From Cycas panzhihuaensis (taxonomy: Eukaryota > Cycadophyta): a DNA stretch of 64,000 nt. The notes below the pieces were generated by a model. That model saw nothing but the letters and a program-made list of their open reading frames with translations, was not told the origin of the DNA and ran no database searches. Shown here one piece after another: positions 12,561 to 25,140 of this stretch. The stretch covers positions 217,937,741 through 218,001,740 of the forward strand of contig CM041465.1 in assembly GCA_023213395.1 (NCBI GenBank), given 5' to 3'. Numbering within the stretch: position 1 is the stretch's first letter; the number at the start of each line of letters is the position of its first letter. The translations under genes were made by a program, and so were the position numbers.

Positions 12561-12689
12561 AGACATAGGTTAAGCTAAGAGGAGCTTGATTTGCTAGCGA
12601 GAAAGGAGGACAACCCCAAGGAAGAGCATCATGATGATGTCTCATTCGCGTAAGGGCCTTTTGTACTATATTTCAATGATAGGAAAGCT

Positions 12690-13639
<950 letters not shown>

Positions 13640-14050
13640 ACTTAGACATAGAAAGGAATTAACTCATGAATGGAGATGAACGATGAAGGGTAGGCCTATA
13701 GTTAAAATGGATTTGGTTAGAACCAGATGGACATAAAGAACATGATGTATGACAGATCATATGGTAAGGTTACATCTGGGTGGAACATGCTCTAGTCCTT
13801 GTTGAGGATCTAAGGCACATAGAAGAGGTGCCCCTATGAGCGACTTGTCAATGTAGATGCCTACATGGAGTTGCTCAAGGAGGGAAGAAAGATGAAAAAG
13901 ATGGCTAGTTCAGAATTGGTGGCTTGAGATCTAATGTTGAATAAAGAGAAGAGGGAATGTCACATTGGGATATCTCATTGGGTATGTGTGAGATCAGAGT
14001 GACATGCTAAGGAGAAGGCTCGTGGTCCTCGCCATATGACTTGGAGTCTC
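13640..14050 (-). other. Segment replacing RT-integrase, shared only with element C/F
   Basis: Read on the minus strand, this carries in order CATGTCACTCTGATCTC, CTCCTTGAGCAACTCC, CTTAGATCCTCAACAAGGAC, TAGAGCATGTTCCACCCAGA, CCATCTGGTTCTAACCA and GGCCTACCCTTCATC. The same series occurs at 53700-54075 on the plus strand in C/F. It is absent from A and D, where the linker continues into RT. No domain was recognised. One frame is partly open in both copies, but frame conservation is too weak to call a protein. Confidence 0.6.
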
Positions 14051-14299
14051 CCATGGCAACTAGGTAACCATAGCTATCTACACTAATAGGGGAAAACCTA
14101 ACCATATTTAGTTCATGATGAGGCATAGGTTCCTCTTGGTGAGGGTTAATTTCTTGAAAAAAGGTTCCCAAGAAGAGGGTAACCTTCTTAGGATCACTAT
14201 CTTCGTCATTAAAGACATCTTACTAGGCAAGATGAGAGGTGTGAGAGGGAGGAGATGCATGGGTGGCACCTTTAACTTGTCCTTCATAGATAAACTTAA

Positions 14300-14830
14300 G
14301 TTGCCCCTAGCATGAGGAGCAAATAGCTCCTATTTGGTTGAGTCATGGTTGACCCAATAAGAGATTGTACTTGACATCGATATCAAGTACAACAACATCT
14401 ACAGAAATGGTCTTCTCTTCTAAGGTGAGTAAAAGGGGGACCATCCCCAAGGGAGGCTTCTTGGTTCTATCATATCCTTGGCATTTCTAAGGGATGGACT
14501 TAAGAGCCTCTATGCATAGCTCCTTCAGTATATAAACATGAATACCATTAACCAAGGACCCATTATCTATAATAATCCTTTTAATGGTACAATCAGATGT
14601 GTTAATGGAAATTAGGAATATGTAGTGCTAAAATTTCTTCTATTTGCTAGGAGGGGGGAGGTCTTGTGGGTCAAATAAGATGATTAGCAGTCCATGAGAG
14701 GTAGTGCCTATAGAGTGGATAGGTGCATCTTGTTGACCAAGGGTCTTGAAAAGGAGAGTATGTTGCTCAAGGCAACCCCACAAGATGTCCATCATAGACA
14801 TTCTTGTAGTTATTATATGGAGCTTATTAA
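14300..14830 (-). pseudogene. Aspartic protease remnant (element B)
   Basis: The minus-strand reading contains IIIDNGSLVNGIHVYILKEL at about 14490-14590, the Tat protease active-site loop and helix. Upstream and downstream parts match protease flanks in C/F, including the complement of gagtcatggttgacccaata, the PWLDQ strand. Frameshifts are present. Confidence 0.7.
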
Positions 14831-14899
14831 CTATAAAGAAGGACTTCCCCTTCCTGGTAGGTTGGGGAGGTATCCTTCAAAAGTTATAACATCCAGGGT

Positions 14900-16048
14900 G
14901 AACAAGAATAGTCTTAGGGATCACAAGGATCTCAGAGGATAAACTATCCATAGGAGGGTTTTGTTGGGAAGCAGAGGCCCTGACAGCCTCCTTAGTTGCT
15001 TAAGACCTTGCGATTAGGCATAAAGGGGTAGTCCCAAGCATCTGAATAATTCTCTTCTCTTCCCTTTGTTTCAGGGTTAAGAAGATGAGGAAGATTAGGG
15101 ATGAGAACCAGGAGTGAAAGATGAATCCCTTGTCCCCTTTTCCTTCGTTTTCTTAGGAGAAGGGTTGGGGGATCGTCCCTTATTCCTTGTCCCTCTATCT
15201 TAAGTAGATTGATCCTATTCCCTATGTTTGGGGAAGGGATCATGATGAATGTGTTGGTATAAGTTAGGCTTAGATGCCTATTTAGGAGAAGAGTCACACT
15301 GCAGGGCAAGCTCAGGGTATTGCACCCAACATTGTGAATCTTTATGAAGACACTCACCATGGACAAAGCATCATTTCTTCTCAGGGGAGGGTTTCATCCT
15401 CCTTACCTGAGAGGTTTGGGTGTTTCCATCTTTAGGAAACATAGCTTGGGATGCCTGATGAATAGGCCTATGAGAATCCAAAGGTAACTAGGAGGTTTGG
15501 AGCTTTAGCTCCTTCATCGTACACTTGAATGAGTATATGGTAGAGGTTAAGGAATCTAATGTCCTCTCCATTATATGGGTAGGGGGCCTTAGAGATTTTT
15601 GGGGTCATTAGTCACGTGATGGAGGGGGTGCCTTACATCATTGTGATAACCTAAGAGGCTTCTTGAGACTTGTTTGGGTCTTAATGGTCTCAAGTGCTAA
15701 GTATTTCTCTATGATATACTCACACATCATTGCCCCTATTTTGAGGACTTCAACGTTGACTTCATGTCTAAGGGTATTCACAAAAATATCCCTCTTCAAC
15801 TCTTCAGGCAACGTAGCCTTCGTAGAGTGAAGGAGGTTATAAAAATACCTAATAAAGTCACGATTCATTTCATCATAACCTTGCTTAAGGGAGAATAGGA
15901 CTTTGATCCCACTCTTAAAGGGTTGAGCTACATCAAAGTAGTTGATGAACTCATCCACAAGTCATTAGAAGGAGTGGATAGAATGGGCAAGGAGATGGTA
16001 AAACCATTTAAGGGCATCTCCATACAATGATCAAAGAAATAACTTCAT
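14900..16048 (-). pseudogene. gag remnant, core and C-terminal part (element B)
   Basis: Positions 15638-15958 encode a readable gag core: DEFINYFDVAQPFKSGIKV, SLKQGYDEMNRDFIRYFYNL, then EVNVEVLKIGAMMCEYIIEK. The Cys/His box follows near 15340-15370. Sequence ends at about 16048, where homology to D gag (49620-49660) stops and copia element I begins. The N-terminal half of gag is not in the window. Confidence 0.8.
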
Positions 16049-16053
16049 TAACG

Positions 16054-16487
16054 TGAGAATAGGTATAGGTACAATATCACAAGATCACATAAACCAATAT
16101 ACATAGGTAAAATTAAATATTGCATATGTACACATGCTGTGATAGGTGGAAAACCCCTTATGGGAAAGAAAAACCACCATCCAAAGCTAAGATTTTATTA
16201 AAGAATAGACTATACAATAGACTATAAACAATACCACCTATGTATGATAAACTAGCCTTTGAAATAGGCTTTAGACAACCTCCTAGATTCTCGAAACCAC
16301 CTCCTTGAATCTAAGAAAAGATATTAATAACAAGAAAGGTTCATTAAAATGGGCAGTTACGCATTTTAACGACCTTTCATATAATAATTAAATAAATTCT
16401 AAGCTTTAAACATTAGAATCACTTAAATATAAATTTACACATGTGACTTAAATAAAATATAAAAGTAACATTAATAATCCTAACGTC
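16054..16487 (-). repeat. Presumed 3' LTR of element I
   Basis: It lies between the end of B's gag and a polypurine tract. A TG starts at 16054. The right edge is placed at cctaacg, just left of tcccccctttaata (minus strand TTAAAGGGGGGA). The expected terminal CA reads CG here. No second copy in the window confirms the limits. Confidence 0.4.
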
Positions 16488-16503
16488 CCCCCTTTAATAT
16501 TAA
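16488..16503 (-). other. Polypurine tract of element I
   Basis: On the minus strand the run AAAGGGGGGA directly precedes the presumed 3' LTR, as required for plus-strand priming. Confidence 0.55.
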
Positions 16504-16689
16504 CTTTTATAAGGTCTTCATCACGTTGATCCCCCTTTGATGGAGACTTCTTTTATCTTTAACAAATCTCATAGGTTTTAAAACTTGACTTCAGTCAAAG
16601 ACTTTATAAGTATGTTAGCAACCTGTAGATCTATAGGACAATAAGATAAATGAACAATATTATCATTAACAAGATTACGAATAAAATGC

Positions 16690-18010
16690 TGATGTAATTA
16701 TATATGTTTAGTTCTAGAATGTGCAACCAGATTTGTAGCAATAGTAATGGCACCTTGATTATCAACTTTAAGTTTAATGGAAGAGTTAGGAGATAGACCA
16801 ATTTTATTTAGAAGAGATTTGAGCCAAAGTGCTTCTTTGCTAGCTTCAATGAGTGCTCGATATTTAGCTTCTGTCGTTGATAGAGCTAGTGCCTGCATTT
16901 TCTTATTAGATTATGTAATAGGTGAAGAATCTATAAAAAATACATAACCTGATATAGACTTATGATCATTTGTATCACCTGCCCAATCTGAATCAGTATA
17001 TCCTCTTAAAGTTAGAGGTTTATTGCAAAAATTATAAGTTATAAAAAACAGTGTTATGAAGATATCGTAATATACATTTAGCAGCTTTCCAATGTGATTC
17101 ATATGGCATTTGCATATAACGTGAACATAAAGTGACATCATAAGATATATCAGGGTGGGTATGATTTAAATAAATAAGACTACCAATTAATTATCTATAT
17201 AATATTGAATCACATAAAGGTGTTGAATAATCAGTAGATAATTTCACTCCTGATTGTAACAGATTAGAGACGGGTTTAGCATTTTCCATGTTAAACCGTT
17301 TAGTTAAGTCTAAAATATATTTAGGTTGTGATATAGTTATTTTTGAATTATTTTGATAAATTTGTAATCCAAGAAAATAATGTAGTAGACCTAAATCAGT
17401 CATTTCAAATTTATTCATTAAAGTAGTTTTTAAGTGATAAATGTTATTAGTTGATGATCCAGTGATGATGATATCATCAACATACATGATTAAAATGGTA
17501 ATATTATCGTTTTCATATTTGAAATAAAGATTTGGATAATTAATACATTTAATGTATCCAATTTGAATGAGATAATCATCAACTTTAGTGTACCAAGCTC
17601 GAGGAGCTTGTTTTAATCCATAAATAGATTTTTTTTAGTTTACAAACTAAATTAGGATTCTCAATAAAGTAGGTGACTGAGACATGTAGATCTCTTATTT
17701 GAGATCACCATTTAGAAATGTGCTCTTTACATCCATTTGATGGATTTCCTAACCAAATTTGGCTACTAGAGCAATAATTATTTTAATTGTATTCATTTTT
17801 GCAATAGGGGCAAAGGTTTCATTATAATCAATGCCATCAGTTTGAGAAAATCCTTTTGCAACTAGGCAAGCTTTATATTTTTCAACTGTGCCTATTGAGT
17901 TGTATTTTGTTCTATAAACCCATTTATAGTTAATTATATTTTTTCCGGTGGGAGTGGTACGAGATCCCAAGTAGAATTCTTGATTAAAGCATCAAATTTA
18001 TCTTGCATAG
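16690..18010 (-). pseudogene. Reverse transcriptase-RNase H of element I
   Basis: From the right: the RT start holds KWVYRTKYNSIGTVEKYKA and LVAKGFSQTDGIDYNETFAP (17749-17970). The catalytic loop MYVDDIIITG follows at 17460-17490, then GLLHYFLGLQI. RNase H appears as YTDSDWAGDTNDHKSISGY at 16950-17010 and STTEAKYRALIEASKEALWL, LKVDNQGAI and RTKHI at 16698-16898. All are typical Ty1/copia motifs. Stop codons split the reading into at least four pieces, so no enzyme is made. Order RT then RNase H after integrase confirms copia. Confidence 0.88.
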
Positions 18011-19760
18011 CTTCTTGCCATACAGAATTGTTGTTAGCTTATTTAAAGGTTTTAGAATCATTATTGTCCATTATTTTAGCCATTAAGGCATAGTTAACAT
18101 GTAATTTTTGGGCATATATTCGCCTGGTATCTAAAGGATTACCTACATCAGATCTAACATCAGCAAGCATTTTCTTTGCCCAGATAAGATGTTTGTTGGT
18201 AACTGTTTCTGTAGTTACAGGTTGATTTGAGGAGCTAACTTGAGAAGAATAGTCTATTTCAGTAGGTTCAGATAGAGTCCAATTCTGGACTTGAGTAGAT
18301 AAGGACTCTATGATTTCAGGGTTAGCTTATTTGTCAGAGGGGTCAACTAAATAAATGTTGGTTAACAAAATTTTAACTAGTAGTTCTACATAAGTAAAGG
18401 TTGAAGAAGATCCTTCTTCATCAAATATGAATTCACGCAAAATTAAAATTTAATGCGTGACTAGATCTAAAGGTCTATAAGCTTTACTTTCTTCATTGTA
18501 TATAACAAAGATGTATTTTTTACTCTTAGGATCTAGTTTCTTATGTTTTTCTTTGGGAACGTGTCCCCACGTAATATTTCTAAAGATTCGTAAATGATTG
18601 ACTGAGGGTTTTCTTCCAGACAATTTTCATTCTAGAGTAACGTTTTATAGGCATTTACTAGGTAAATGATTTAGTAGATAGTTGGAGCAGTTAATTACTT
18701 CTACCCACAGCTTTAGGTCAAGATTCTTTACATGTAACATGCAATGAGTCATCTCAACAAGAGTGCAGTTCTTGCATTCAGCAATACCATTTTACTGAAG
18801 AGTGTATGCAATGGAATGCTGAAATTAAATTATGTACTTTTTACAGAAGGAAATAAATTTGTCACTTAAGTATTCCTTAGCATTAGCAGATCTAAAAATT
18901 TTGATTTTTGAGTTTGATTGGTTTTCAATAAGCTTTTTGAATTCAATAAAAATATTAAACACTTGACTACATGTTTTGAGTGTGTATACCCAACATTTTC
19001 TAGAAAAATCATCAATAAATATAACAAAATAATGAGAGCCAGAGTATGATGTTACATGAAGTGGTCCACATATGTTATAGTAAACAAGTTCAAGTGGAAC
19101 TTTCACTCTGAATTAAGTTTTATGTGGAAAAGGGTCCATGTGTTTCTTACCTATTACACAGGCTTCGTAGATAGCATAAACAGTGTTTAAAGGTGGAAGA
19201 CCATGAACCATGTCATGTCTTTTTAGATATTGAAGTTTGCCATAACTAGTATAGCCAAATCATACATGCCAAAGTTTACTAACTGAGTCAGACTTGGTGA
19301 TAAAGGAATTGAAGGGTTTTGTTTTGTTATTTTGTAAACTTGTTAAACTATAGAGACCTGTACTATAATCAATAGGTCCTGAGGTAATATGTTTACATTT
19401 GTTTAATGGCTCTTTGATAATAAATTTATCTTTCTAAAATTCGACAACAAGATCTTTTTGGCAGATTTGATAAATTGAGAGTAGGTTTGGTAACAAAACT
19501 GGTACATAGAAGACGTCCATTATTGAATCGTCTTTTAAAGTAACGTCACCTGATCCTTTTACTTTAAGTTGGGTTCCACTTCCAAAAGAAATCTCTTCTT
19601 CAGAGTTAGTTTCAAATTGATAAGTGGATAAGTTTTTCTAGTATCCAGTCATGTGATGTGATGCACCAGAGTCAAGAATCCATTGTGGTGGTTGATTAGT
19701 TGGGGCAACAAATGCAGAAGTTGTTGCTATTAGAGAACGATTATGAGTTTACTATCGATT
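18011..19760 (-). pseudogene. Protease-integrase region of element I
   Basis: The protease active site ILDSGASHHMTG lies at about 19655-19690 on the minus strand. The integrase core includes VYYNICGPL (first catalytic Asp position changed to Asn), HYFVIFIDDFSRKCWVYTLK, a degenerate second Asp loop (FRSANAKEYL in place of RSDNGGEY) and NGIAECKN (third, Glu; usual AERKN). Two catalytic Asp positions are therefore altered. The C-terminal tail to about 18011 is open in patches. Confidence 0.8.
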
Positions 19761-20596
19761 TTGTAGTCAGGACTAAGGTCGGTTTTACAATCCCTTAGAA
19801 GCTTTCTATGCTTTCAAAGCTATTCTACCTCTACAGACATCAATAGTATGGCCTCTTTTATGAAAGAGGCATAACTAGTGTTCTGAGAAGGATTTACATT
19901 ATTCTAATTAGGAAATAACTGATTAGGAGTATTCTAATGTTTAGATGGACCAGAATACTTAATATTATTTTAAGAGTTAGGTGGTGAACCTCTATGAGGT
20001 TTCTAAAATTTTGGATTACTATTAAAATTATTGTGATGTTTGTTTTTATTTTGTGACTTAGTTTTAGCAAACAAAGCCTGGGAAGTATCTTTTAATATGC
20101 CTGTATGAATTAACATCATTTGATGTTCAATCAATTGGTTTGTTAATTGATTAAATGTTATAGGAAGATTACCAGCTTGTTGTCTAGTTGTTTTGAAAAA
20201 ATTAAAATGTTTTGGTAATTTGTTTATTGCAAGACGAACGAGCATATTATCATCTTTAGCAGGAGTGATTATTTTTTTGGTATCACCTACTTTAGTTTTA
20301 GATTTAATACAGTTACCTAGATCTTTATTAGTTAGTTGAATTTTTCATAAAAAATCCTTAACCTTAGAAAAATCATCATAATTAAGGTCATACAGTTATT
20401 GTTCTAAGACAGCTAGTTGATGTGTATCGACCTTATCATATTTTTCTTAGAGAGTGTTCTAGATAGTGGCAAGATCGTCTATTTCAGAAAATTGTTGACT
20501 AATTTCTGGTAAAAGTGAATTTAATATTATACCTAGGGATGAATATGAGTTCATCAGATATACCATATAACTTTCTATAGTTTCATCTGTTGGTTT
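19761..20596 (-). pseudogene. gag of element I, main part
   Basis: Copia-type gag (UBN2-like). A readable stretch at 20003-20245 is MLVRLAINKLPKHFNF and LPITFNQLTNQLIEHQMMLI. Further upstream the reading DETIESYMVYLMNSY runs into the left end of H at 20596. The zinc-knuckle region near 19850 is eroded. Continues at 28924-29065 beyond H. Confidence 0.75.
20592..20596. repeat. Target-site duplication of H, left copy (GGTTT)
   Basis: Partner GCTTT at 28924-28928, 4 of 5 matching. Joining the flanks leaves the gag frame of I continuous. Confidence 0.6.
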
Positions 20597-20922
20597 TGAT
20601 GGAGCCGAGGAGCAGAGCAAGACATCACGACACTTTCATCTTGAGTACAACGGTGATTTCTCGAAAGAGTGGCGGTGTTAATGAACACCGTGGAGGTATT
20701 CCCAACCCTTATATAGAGAATTCGGGAGGCGTCGGGCGCCATCACCCTAGCCGCACAACAATTAAGGTTAGTTTGAAAAATATAAAAATAAATAGCGGTG
20801 ATATTACCTCACGTGAGTGGTCGGTCCAAGGCGGCTGAGCAGTTCAAGGTGCCCTAGGGGCCCTCAAAGGTGGCTTTGAGGGGCCCTAAGCGCCTAGTGC
20901 ATGAACATTGGGATTATTCCCA
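20597..20922 (-). repeat. 3' LTR of element H (326 nt)
   Basis: TG at 20597 and CA at 20921-20922. It contains a TATA-like tatata near 20721 in plus sense and the palindromic words cctcacgtgag and ccctaggggccc. It matches 28609-28923, differing by about half a dozen substitutions and about nine small indels. Confidence 0.95.
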
Positions 20923-20940
20923 ACATTCTCCCCATAAGCC
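20923..20940 (-). other. Polypurine tract of element H
   Basis: Minus strand reads TATGGGGAGAATGT immediately before the 3' LTR. Confidence 0.75.
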
Positions 20941-22631
20941 CAATGTGTATGACTCCTAAATCATCTCTCGAACTTTTCAAACTTGATTTTTCCCAAGGCC
21001 TTCAGAAAATATCCGCCTGCTTGATCTTCTGCTATAATAAGTCAACTCTATCTGCTCGCTTGTACAAGTTCCCGAATAAAGTGGTATTGAGTTTCAATGT
21101 GCTTTGTTCTCGCCGTGGAATCTTGGATTTTGGTCATTTGAATAGCGCCGATTGTCACACCAAATTTTAGTGGGGCCTTTGCTTAATTTGAAAATCTCAG
21201 AAGAGTCTTCTTAACCGGATTGATTCACGTGCTCCTAACATCGCGGCTTTATATTCTCGCTTCTGTGGATAAGGAAACTAGATTTTGTTTCTTTGTACTC
21301 CAAGCTACTCACGATCCCATACTAAATGCATAACCGTAAGTAGATTTTCTATCATCAATATCACCCAATCAACTGTGTAACCCGTTAACTGAAACTCGGA
21401 TGTAGGTTTGTAGTATAGTCCAAAGTCTAAAGTCCCTTTAAGGTATCTGAGGATTCTTTTAGCAGCTTGCCAATGGGATGTCTTTGGATCCTGCATAAAT
21501 CTAGATACAACACTTACGGAATATGTTATATCAGGTCGAGTAGAGGTTAAATAAAGTAGGCTACCAATCAGTTGTCTATAGTGAGTGGGATCAACGGAGG
21601 TTGAGTCATCCGTCTTAGAGAGTTTAATTCTAATTTACCGGTATTGACAATGGTTTACAGCTTGTCATATTAAATCTTTGTAGAAGCTCTAACATATATT
21701 TACGTTGCGAGAGAAATATCCCTTGCTTATCTTGCCACACTTCCAATCCTAGGAAGTAGTGCATAAGACCTAAGTCCGTATTTCAAATTCCTTATACATA
21801 GCTTCTTTAAATTGACTTAAGAGTTGGGAGTCATTTCCTAGATAAATTAAGTCGCTCACGTAAAGTCCTACGATCAATATCGAATCTCCTTTAATTTTAG
21901 TGTATAGGTTTGGATCTGCTTGAGATCTTTCAAACCCTTGATCTTTAAGATATGTGTCTATAGGAATACCAAGCCCTAGGTGCTTGTTTTAGACCATATA
22001 ACGCTTTCTTTAACTTATACACTTTGTTTTCTTCCCCCCTGACTTCAAAACCGAGGGGTTGAGAGACATAGATATCTTCTTGGATATAACCATTTAAAAA
22101 AGCACTTTTTACGTCCATTTGATAAACAGGCCAACCCATTTGAGCGGCTAAACTTATTATCATGCGAACTGATTCCATTCTAGCAACTGGGGCAAATGTT
22201 TCGGTATAGTCTATGCCTTCTCTTTGGGCATATCCTTTGGCAACTAAACGAGCTTTATATTTATCAATTGATCCATCAGAGTGGAACTTAGTCTTATAAA
22301 CCCATTTGGTTCCAATGGCTTTCTTCCTTGGTGGTAAGTCTACAAGTTCCCAAGTGTCATTTTTAACTATAGATTTATATTCCTCTTGCATGGCTTTTTG
22401 CCAGCACTCATGTTGATTAGCCTCACCAAATGTTTGAGGCTCATGACTTTCAAGTAACTTACTCATTAGAGCAAAGTTAACTTTGTGTGAACGTGTAGAT
22501 CTTCGATTATTATCTAATATATTTCCTAAGTCATGATTGCGTTGAACCCATTTAGGTAGGGGTTGTAATGGTGGTTGAGGTGATGTTGTTTCCCTAGTAG
22601 TTTCCGGGGAGTTTCTCCACATAGGAGGCAC
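20941..22631 (-). pseudogene. Reverse transcriptase-RNase H of element H
   Basis: A 228-codon open stretch (21945-22631) carries [60 protein letters not shown] and [14 protein letters not shown]. After a frameshift, the catalytic loop near 21850-21865 reads LYVSDLIY, not YVDD, so one catalytic Asp is replaced by Ser. RNase H follows at about 20950-21500: [20 protein letters not shown], then a broken form of the usual GYTDSDWAG motif, and further pieces separated by frameshifts. Typical copia RT-RH; non-functional as sequenced. Confidence 0.88.
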
Positions 22632-23625
22632 ATATTTGGATGTATTTGATGCATTAAACTTAATAGTAATGTCCTTTTGTTGTTCGTGATTATTTTGATA
22701 GTAGGTGTCTTCTTGAAATTTGACATCCCTACTCGTAATAACTTTTCGGATTTGGGATCATAAACTTTGTAAGATTTTGATGATTCACTATATCCAATAA
22801 AGATACATTTTACACTATGATCATCTAATTTGGTTATTCTTTGGTCGTGATGTGGGCATAGGCTAAATGTACCAAATACCTTAAGGTGACTGGATACTAG
22901 GTTTATAACTTTGTCCATGCTTCTTCCGTGTCTTCCTCTAACAATTTTGTGGAACATCGATTAAGTAAGTAGATCTGCAGTATGGATCGCTTGACCCAAA
23001 ATTCATGGCCTAAGTTTTTATCTTTAAGCATACAACGTGCCATTTCTACGATAGTTCTGTTTTTCCTTTCAGCTACACCATTTTGTTGTGGGGTGTAGGG
23101 GTTGGTATGTTGTCGCCTAATCCCATGTTGGATACATTAATCCTTGAAGATATTAGAGGTAAATTCTCCCCCATTATCTGATCTTAAGGAGAGGATATGA
23201 TATCCACTTTGTCGCTCAACGAAGGTTTTGAAGTCAACAAAGTGGTCAAGGCATCGATTTGTATTTGAGAAAGAACACCCAAGTCTTTCTTGTAAAGTCA
23301 TCAATAAATGTAAGGAAATATTTGGCACCGCTATGAGGGAGTGGCCATTGGGCCACAAATATCTCGTGGTAGACAAGTTGAAGAGGGGCGGATGCCCGAT
23401 GGCTAAAGTCCGAAAGCTTTCTATGATGTTTTCCAAGAAGGCATCCCTCACACAACTCTTTGTTAACATCAATAGGGTAAGCCATTAACCATATCTAATC
23501 TTTTCATAAGGGCTAAACTTGTATAATTAAGGTGACCAAACGCGTCGATGCCATAGGTCACTATCCATAGTAGTTGTGGTTCTAAGGGCATATGTTTCTG
23601 AGGGGGTGATAGTAAGTTTAAATAA
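22520..23625 (-). pseudogene. Integrase of element H
   Basis: The GAG-pre-integrase motif DLWHRR is near 23540. CEGCLLGKHHRKL (zinc-binding second half) and SGAKYFLTFIDDFTRKTWVF are at 23246-23485. The second Asp loop SLRSDNGGEFTS is near 23170 and the third motif (QQNGVAERK) near 23080. The first catalytic Asp position reads VYHEIF instead of the usual V-H-T-D-I. The C-terminal part (22526-22957) keeps DDHSVKCIFIGYSESSKSYK. At least four frame changes occur. Confidence 0.85.
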
Positions 23626-23639
23626 ACGATCTTTAGTCA

Positions 23640-23990
23640 TGATACCCCTAGCAACAATAGCTTCATTTTGTCGTTTGTCTTTAATGACACATTCGCCGTT
23701 GTCAAAAATTATTTTATAGTCTTGTCCCATCATCTGTCCTACCGATAGTAAGTTTTTCCTTAAAGCAGGGACATATAAAACATCATTTAAATATTTATAT
23801 TCACCACTATCAGTCAATAAGGCAATGTTACCTTTTCCAATCGATTGGTGAGAAGTGTTGTCTCCAAACATAATAGACCCTTTCTTATTTATATCCAAAG
23901 TTTGAAATAATTGTTCTTTATGGGTCATGTGGGTGGAACAACCGGAGTCAATGTACCAACTATCATCCTCTTCTTCCTGGTTTGAAAAAC
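23640..23990 (-). pseudogene. Aspartic protease of element H
   Basis: WYIDSGCSTHMT at about 23930-23965 is the copia protease active site, with D-S-G intact. The following strands GDNTSHQSIGKGNIAL and LNDVLYVPALRKNLLSVGQM are classical. This domain itself is uninterrupted within a 170-codon open stretch (23527-24039). Confidence 0.85.
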
Positions 23991-23999
23991 TAGATAGAA

Positions 24000-25140
24000 A
24001 TAACCTATTGTTGATTTTAGATTCTGATGTGTTTGACACATGTCCTCTAGAGGGTGGTCCATGTTTTGAAAAACACTTATCTTCAGTGTGACCAGTTCTA
24101 CGACAATAAGTGCAATATAGTTGATCTCTTTTTCCATAACTAAGATTTTGATTCCTTGGTGGAGAGCGATCATGGTTGAAAGGTCTCCCCCTTTCCTCAT
24201 AGAATGGAGTATGATTATTTCTTGGTTGGTCACGATAGTTTTGAGGTGTGGTAGAAGGTTGTGGGTTCCCATGACAATGTGGACAACAAGAATGATTTTC
24301 AACTTGTCTTCGTTGGTTAGGGTTTCTTTGAGTGTTCGAATGTCTTGGAGAGTTTTCATGTTGTGGGGGTCGTCCTTGTCTATTATGAGGAGCTTGGTAT
24401 CATGGAGGATTTTGTCTAGGTTTATTTCTAGGGTTTTCATCTTTTCGCCTTAGAGGAGATTCATTTTGTTTTGAAGTGCCATATTGAGGATTAGATTGAA
24501 CGCGTTGGCCTTTGTAGCAAAGGCATGTTCTAAGGTTTCATTGGCAACTTGTTGCTCTTCTATGGACATGAGCATAGCAGTAAGTTGTTCTATTTTGAGG
24601 GTACTTAGGTCTTTAGATACACTAATACTTGTAGCTACCATCTCGAAGCGCCTAACGACTCCTACACATCAAGGATCCGTTCAACAACTCTTTGCTTGGT
24701 TAAGGTGTCCCCAAGGGACCTCATTTGATTAACTATATCTTGAATCTTGGTCATAAATTCGCTTATTGATTCATGAGGCATCATACGTAAATTTTCGAAC
24801 TTACTTCTTAAGTTTTGTAGTTTAGAGGACGAAGCCCCTTCGTATATAAGCTGTAAAGTATCCCAAGCCTCTTTGGACTTAATGGATTCACTAACTCGTG
24901 GGAAAACATGATCTTCCAAAGCGCAAAAAATAAGGGCTAAGGCTTCATTATCTTTTTTGATATTTTCTTTGTATGTAGCTTTTTCAAGACGCTTGGATTT
25001 GATCCTAAGTCATTGTAACCATTTCTCACTATATCCCACATTTCATTTGCTATGAGGATGGGCCTCATCCTCCTACTCCAGTTAAGAAAATTGTTTCCAT
25101 CAAATTTAGGAATAATCATATTCCCAAAACTAGACGTCAT
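24000..25140 (-). pseudogene. gag of element H
   Basis: The start MTSSFGNMIIPKFDGNNF at 25140 is typical of copia gag. EAWDTLQLIYEGASSSKLQN and KFENLRMMPHESISEFMTKI follow at 24662-24919. The CCHC zinc knuckle CTYCRRTGHTEDKC lies at about 24075-24116. Gag is broken by frameshifts near 24930 and 24450. It would form the particle shell and bind RNA. Confidence 0.88.
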
